Part shown: positions 60,040 through 64,000 of the stretch, one piece after another | How the letters are laid out: the number at the start of each line of letters is the position of its first letter | How positions within the stretch are numbered: the first letter of the stretch is position 1 | Program-made: the position numbers and the translations under genes | NCBI GenBank assembly: GCA_030867875.1 | Contig: JAOWCC010000577.1 | Coordinates: 81,449,740-81,513,739 of the forward strand | Direction: 5' to 3' | Length of the DNA stretch: 64,000 nt | DNA from: Actinernus sp. WN-2022 | Lineage: Eukaryota > Cnidaria > Anthozoa > Actiniaria > Actinernidae | Notes under the pieces: generated by a model | What the model was told of the DNA's origin: nothing | The model's database searches: none | What the model saw: the letters and a program-made list of their open reading frames with translations, nothing else

Positions 60040-60690
60040 CTGGTGAAAATCTTAGGAGGATCCTGCTAGGATCTTTAAAGATCTTAAATAGGATCTTTAA
60101 TAGGATCCTATATAAGATCCTTAAGGATCCTGTTTGCAGATCTTTAAAGATCCTCAAAGATCCTAGTAGGATCTTTAAGGATCTTTAAAGATCCTTTAAT
60201 GATCTTTAAAGATCCTTCATGGATCTTTGAGGATCCTCAAAGATCTTAAAATATCCTAGCAGGATCTTGTACAGGATCCTCAAAAGATCTTTAAAGATCC
60301 TAGCAGGATCTTGTTCAGGATCCTCAAAGATCTTTAAAGATCCTAGCAGGATCTTGTTCAGGATCCTCAAAGATCTTTAAAGATCCTATATAAGATCCTT
60401 AAGGATCCTGTTTGCAGATCCTTAAAGATCCTTTAATGATCATTAAAGATCCTTTATGGATCTTTGAGGATCCTCAAAGATCTTTAAAGATCCTAGCAGG
60501 ATCTCGTACAGGGTCCTCAAAGATCTTTAAAGATCCTACATGTAGCAGGATCTTGTTCAGGATCCTCAAAGATCTTTAAAGATCCTGCTAGGAACTTTGA
60601 TGATCTTTAAAGTTTTCTCAAATAACGTACTTCAAGGAACCTTTAAGATCTTCCTAGGGACTGGGTCCTCAAGGATCTTTAAATATCCTT
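60040..60690. repeat. GATC-rich palindromic satellite
   Basis: Repeats of AAAGATCTTTAAAGATCC with CTAGCAGGATCTTGTTCAGG, in a higher-order unit of about 55-60 bp repeated around 60240-60590 and inverted or shuffled elsewhere. Many GATC, GGATCC and AGATCT sites. It starts about 55-70 bp after the LINE relic ends. The array resembles the subterminal palindrome arrays of the CAGT elements, but no termini are seen. Confidence 0.9.
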
Positions 60691-61537
60691 TATGGAACAG
60701 GTCACTGGTTCAGGCACATTTTACATGTACACTGTAAGCTACATGTACAAATGCTTACTGAGATATGACATTCAGGACAATTTAGTATTCCATTGGCTAA
60801 GATGTGAGCAATTTGTAGTGATCATTCTGTGTATTCTTATTCCGAATACGGTCAACCAAATGCACCCTAAGTTACAGCTTCCCATTCTGTTACCCCAAAG
60901 AAAAAGGTAATGTCCATATAGTTAGAAGAGAGATTATGTGAGGATAAAAATAACCCTTTGACTAATGTAAAGACCACATTTATGAAACTGCTAGTCACTC
61001 ACAACAACAAATTTATTACTGATTGCAAACAGAACAGTGCCTACATGTAAAAGACAGTGTTGGATAATTCTCATTAGAAAAACTGCACTTATATTAGGGA
61101 GTGAACATTTATATATTGTGTATAAATTTCACCACTAAAAACTATGGCCCATTTAAAAGCCTTTCCTATTACACATAGCAGCTCAGCTGCGTGATGCATG
61201 TGTCTTTCTGTAAACAGCCCAGTTCCTGTACATGCACACCATATCTTTATAGGGTATTCTCTTTTGGAATTTCCTGTTACATGTACATTGTACTTGTAGT
61301 AATTAGAAAATTCTACATAAATTCTACAGGTAGCTTTAGTTAGTAAACTCCCTTATACATGTATGTACAAAGTCTGCTGAAGCTAGATTAAAAATGTGAG
61401 ACAAATGCTACAAGCCAAAGTTATTGGAGTGCTGCTCAATAGTCTAGTTAAAAAATCAGTTTTACGTACATGTAAGTGTTTACTTCTTCAATAATTATAA
61501 TATTACAGGGTTATTAATTGAACTAAAAGTTAATTAC
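60691..61537 (-). other. Intron or 3' part of the unrecognised minus-strand gene
   Basis: No further exon could be identified; TACATGTA palindromes are frequent. Confidence 0.4.
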
Positions 61538-62782
61538 CCTTTTAGGTTCTGAGTACAACAACTGTATGTAACTGTCAAAGTCCATCATTATTTTGGGAAC
61601 AGACACATTTTCCCTTGAAGTACTGAGGTCCTCCAGGGATTCATGCACTTGTTTAGTACTTAATAAGCACTGTTTAACTGCCTAGAAAAAAACACCATGT
61701 GATTAGTTCTCTTGAGCTTGTCTAGAATTGTATATACCTATAAATTATAGGGACAAGATGGTCACTTAGCCTAACTGACTTACATGTATAATGGGTTACT
61801 ACATGTAGTTCCTGTTAAAACTTATTTAAATGTTCCTCAGCTCAGGACTTAAACCAGAAGTGAGTGATATACAGAATTCTGATATACATTGTACATGTAA
61901 GCACTAGTACGGAGCCAGCCAAGCTCAACATTTTGTGCCCACAGAATATGTAGAGCATTTATAGCATAAGTAATAAACCAAGGAAATCATGAGAATAAAG
62001 TATCTTTAATTACACCGTATAGTATTGTGTAGTGAATTAGACTTTCTTAGAAATAGCTCCACTGTGATGTTCAACACAAATTATGACAAAAATATAATCA
62101 ACAACACTGTTGATTGCCCTTGTAAGAAATTTAGACTTTATTTCCAAGATTTTCTTGGTTTATGATTTACATTGTAAACATTACATCAGTACATGTGCAC
62201 TAATATCGAGCTTGTGCTCCCTTAGCCTGAATTTCAGCCGTCTCCTGTGGTTCGTTCCTCCCGAGAGAGGAGACGGCTGAAATTCAGGCTAGTGCTCCCT
62301 GTGATAGAAGATTAGAGCTCTTTATACATATAATTGTATAGCCTAGTATTGTAGGCAGTAAGGAGTGTTTTATCACCCGAGCTTCATGAATTTAATGCCT
62401 GAAATAGTAAATATTTGAAGGGGAAAACATTAAGTTACTGAGTCTTTTCATTTTAGTATGTTTATTTAGTAGTACTAGTTGTATTTTATTCATCCACAGA
62501 GTACAGTAATCAGTATGCTTCATATTTCAAAACGTTTCAGAAACACTACTCCGCATAATATTTGTTTCAGGAACGTCAAGCCATAAAGCAGTAGCAATAT
62601 AATGCAACGTATTAGAACGTACTGTGCTTGATACAATGATCTTTGGTAATTAACGCGCTGATACAGATACATAAACATTGTTAGACTTGTTAGTTGTAAC
62701 GTAGGAATGATTAGTTACTTGCCTGATTCAGAAAGATCAAAGAGTTAACTGGTGAACTTGAAGTCCGTTGACCACTATTCAT
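61538..62782 (-). CDS. Unrecognised small protein, first two coding exons
   Basis: Exon 1 (62723-62782) encodes MNSGQRTSSSPVNSLIFLNQ and ends CAG before GCAAGT, a GC-AG type intron. Exon 2 (61538-61681, acceptor TTTTTTCTAG, donor GTAATT) encodes 48 residues including AVKQCLLSTKQVHESLEDL and MMDFDSYIQLLY. The join is in phase 0 and looks like an amphipathic helix or coiled coil. Exon 2 has protein-like composition, correct splice borders and no stop. I do not recognise the family. Later exons are not found. A longer overlapping frame at 62775-62978 has no splice support. Confidence 0.6.
61682..62222 (-). other. Intron 1 of the unrecognised gene (acceptor side)
   Basis: AT-rich; nothing but ACATGTA words recognised. 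Confidence 0.45.
62223..62291. mobile_element. 69-bp TAGCCTG hairpin with 9-bp target duplication
   Basis: Perfect arms of 24 bp: TAGCCTGAATTTCAGCCG then TCTCCT, mirrored to end at 62291; the loop is about 20 bp. Direct copies of GTGCTCCCT flank it (62214-62222, 62292-62300). It shares its TAGCCTG end and 9-bp duplication with the larger element at 20317-21471. Confidence 0.92.
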
Positions 62783-64000
62783 TCGGTTTTGCAATCACAA
62801 TAACTTTGCACTTTTCAAAGTAATCACCATAACCAGTGCGAGTTTCCTTGTTTTCATACCCGTTATTAAGAATATTTTCCTTTGAATAAACCTCCAAACT
62901 CCCTTCACCAACTGTAGAAAATGTCCGCCAAAAACCGTTGAACATTGAGCCCACAGGCATTGTGACCCGCTGATCCACTTAAAAAAGGCCAGGTGCCACA
63001 GCAGTAAAGATGGCGGCGGCAAACTTGGAAGTCACGGCTATTAGTATTAAAGAATGGTTTATTCTTTGGAACATTGCAACGAAAAGATAAGTTAAAACTT
63101 TCTGCATTATTTACACTGATAGTGACTGTTGTTTAAACAAGTTTTTTTGTATAGACAAGGGTTAAATCAAGGAGGATTGGAAGGCCTTCCCACAATCCTT
63201 TGCGTAGCAACTATATTATCAATTTTCCCCGTCACGTGAGCAATTCATTCTGCGTTGAATTTCGTGGAGATCGGACCTCAGCAGCACAAATTTTCACAAA
63301 GCATCTCAAAACCAAAGTTTTTCCTGGGATTTTGACGTATGTTTAGGCTAGCTTTGACTTCCCCGTATTTCTGGCCATTATTTTACAATGAAAGCCTACG
63401 AAAAATGGGAAAATATGCAGAGAATTACCTGTGATTTGGGTGAAAAGTTTTCAATTTTAGAGGTTGGCGCGCGCTGCTGACGCAATCTGATCACGCCATT
63501 TTCGAACAATGAGCGCGCGCTCAAAGCTGCTTTTGTACGAGTGCGCGACTGAATAAACCAAAGTATTTACTTATTTCTGCCCTTTATCTTTTCAGGTAAT
63601 CATAATTGTTTTTAAGTAAAATGATTAACAAAGAATCGTCTGTTTTTTGGGTATAATTAACAATAAACACCACTCGTACTGTTCGCGAAACGTTTCACGA
63701 AAGATCGGCGTGAGTACTGTATATCCAGTGAGCGCGACATTTTGTGAATGGTATCGAAACACCGTAAACAATACGCATTTTCAACGGCTTTGTAAACCTC
63801 TTAAACCTGGAGCCCTTTGGAGCCCTTTGCACAAATTAGACACTTGATTTATTTATGTCACTGCTCATGCTAATTTCCAGGTAAGGTTAGTTGTCTAAAC
63901 GGTTTGTAGTTAATTTCTTTCAGGGTAAGATTTACGTCTTGAGTTCGCGGGAAATTTCTCCCAAACAACCTCTCGAGAATAGCATCCGATAAATATGCTC
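62783..64000. other. 5' region of the minus-strand gene and rightmost spacer
   Basis: 62940-63050 probably holds the promoter of the minus-strand gene. On the plus strand AAGATGGCGGCGGCAAAC (63008-63025) offers a start codon in YY1-like context followed by a 26-codon frame, perhaps a divergent transcript. At 63470-63560 there is a CpG-rich palindromic stretch (GAGCGCGCGCTC, 63511-63522). No coding exon can be supported. Confidence 0.4.

Noticed and set aside
62775..62978. A 67-codon minus-strand frame as the start of the right-hand gene
   Set aside because: It ends in a stop just inside the better start at 62782 and has no splice link to the next exon; it may be an upstream frame at most.
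63009..63089. A 26-codon gene starting MAAANLEVTAISIKEW
   Set aside because: No convincing donor or continuing exon; noted only as a possible divergent start.

Overview
This is animal nuclear DNA, not bacterial. It has small exons (49-153 nt) with GT-AG borders separated by long AT-rich introns, tRNA-derived and LINE retroelements, and many nested DNA transposons. The palindrome TACATGTA is very frequent, and two decayed copies occur of a dispersed gene family I associate with anthozoans. Together these suggest a cnidarian, most likely a hexacorallian such as a stony coral. The taxon is inference.

The backbone is one host gene on the minus strand. Thirteen exons between 44458 (ATG) and 9677 join in one frame into 383 codons that closely match the N-terminal SAPS domain of the protein phosphatase 6 regulatory subunits (PPP6R1-3). 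The 3' part lies beyond the left edge. Its introns are packed with mobile DNA. At 56412 (+) starts a first coding exon of an ALKBH3-like DNA/RNA demethylase. At 62782 (-) starts a small unrecognised gene with two visible exons joined across a GC-AG intron.

The most striking content is a set of five to six TA-flanked elements beginning CAGT (875-6295, 15568-17489, 25640-28074, 30686-32289, 34791-35948, 36263-37994). Each family has its own terminal repeat of about 20-35 bp and its own short subterminal repeat array. Several share blocks of the same interior sequence, so termini and cores look exchangeable. A further interior copy at about 19200-21790 carries GTTCGAAC arrays. The 875-6295 copy holds a 3.66 kb element with TTCATGAA arrays, which itself holds a TTAA-flanked element; the copy at 15568-17489 preserves the empty site and proves that insertion. 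None of these elements shows an intact transposase.

Other mobile DNA includes TTAA-flanked foldback elements (2301-3317, 13734-14461, 40875-41678), two TAGCCTG-ended elements with 9-bp target duplications (20317-21471, 62223-62291), a hAT-type MITE with a perfect 8-bp duplication (55524-55711), a Harbinger-type MITE (56877-57255), several long hairpins, a tRNA-derived SINE (about 25038), and LINE remains at 11001, 50400-51060, 53311-55330 (-) and 58190-59985 (+). The last ends where a GATC-rich satellite begins (60040-60690). Two frame-broken copies of the dispersed gene family occupy 30350-34640 (-, split by one CAGT element) and 45618-49137 (+, split by an inverted-repeat insertion).

Limits: exon calls rest on reading translations and splice sites by eye; no alignments were run. 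Terminal repeats and target duplications were read directly. Superfamily names are inferred from these features only.
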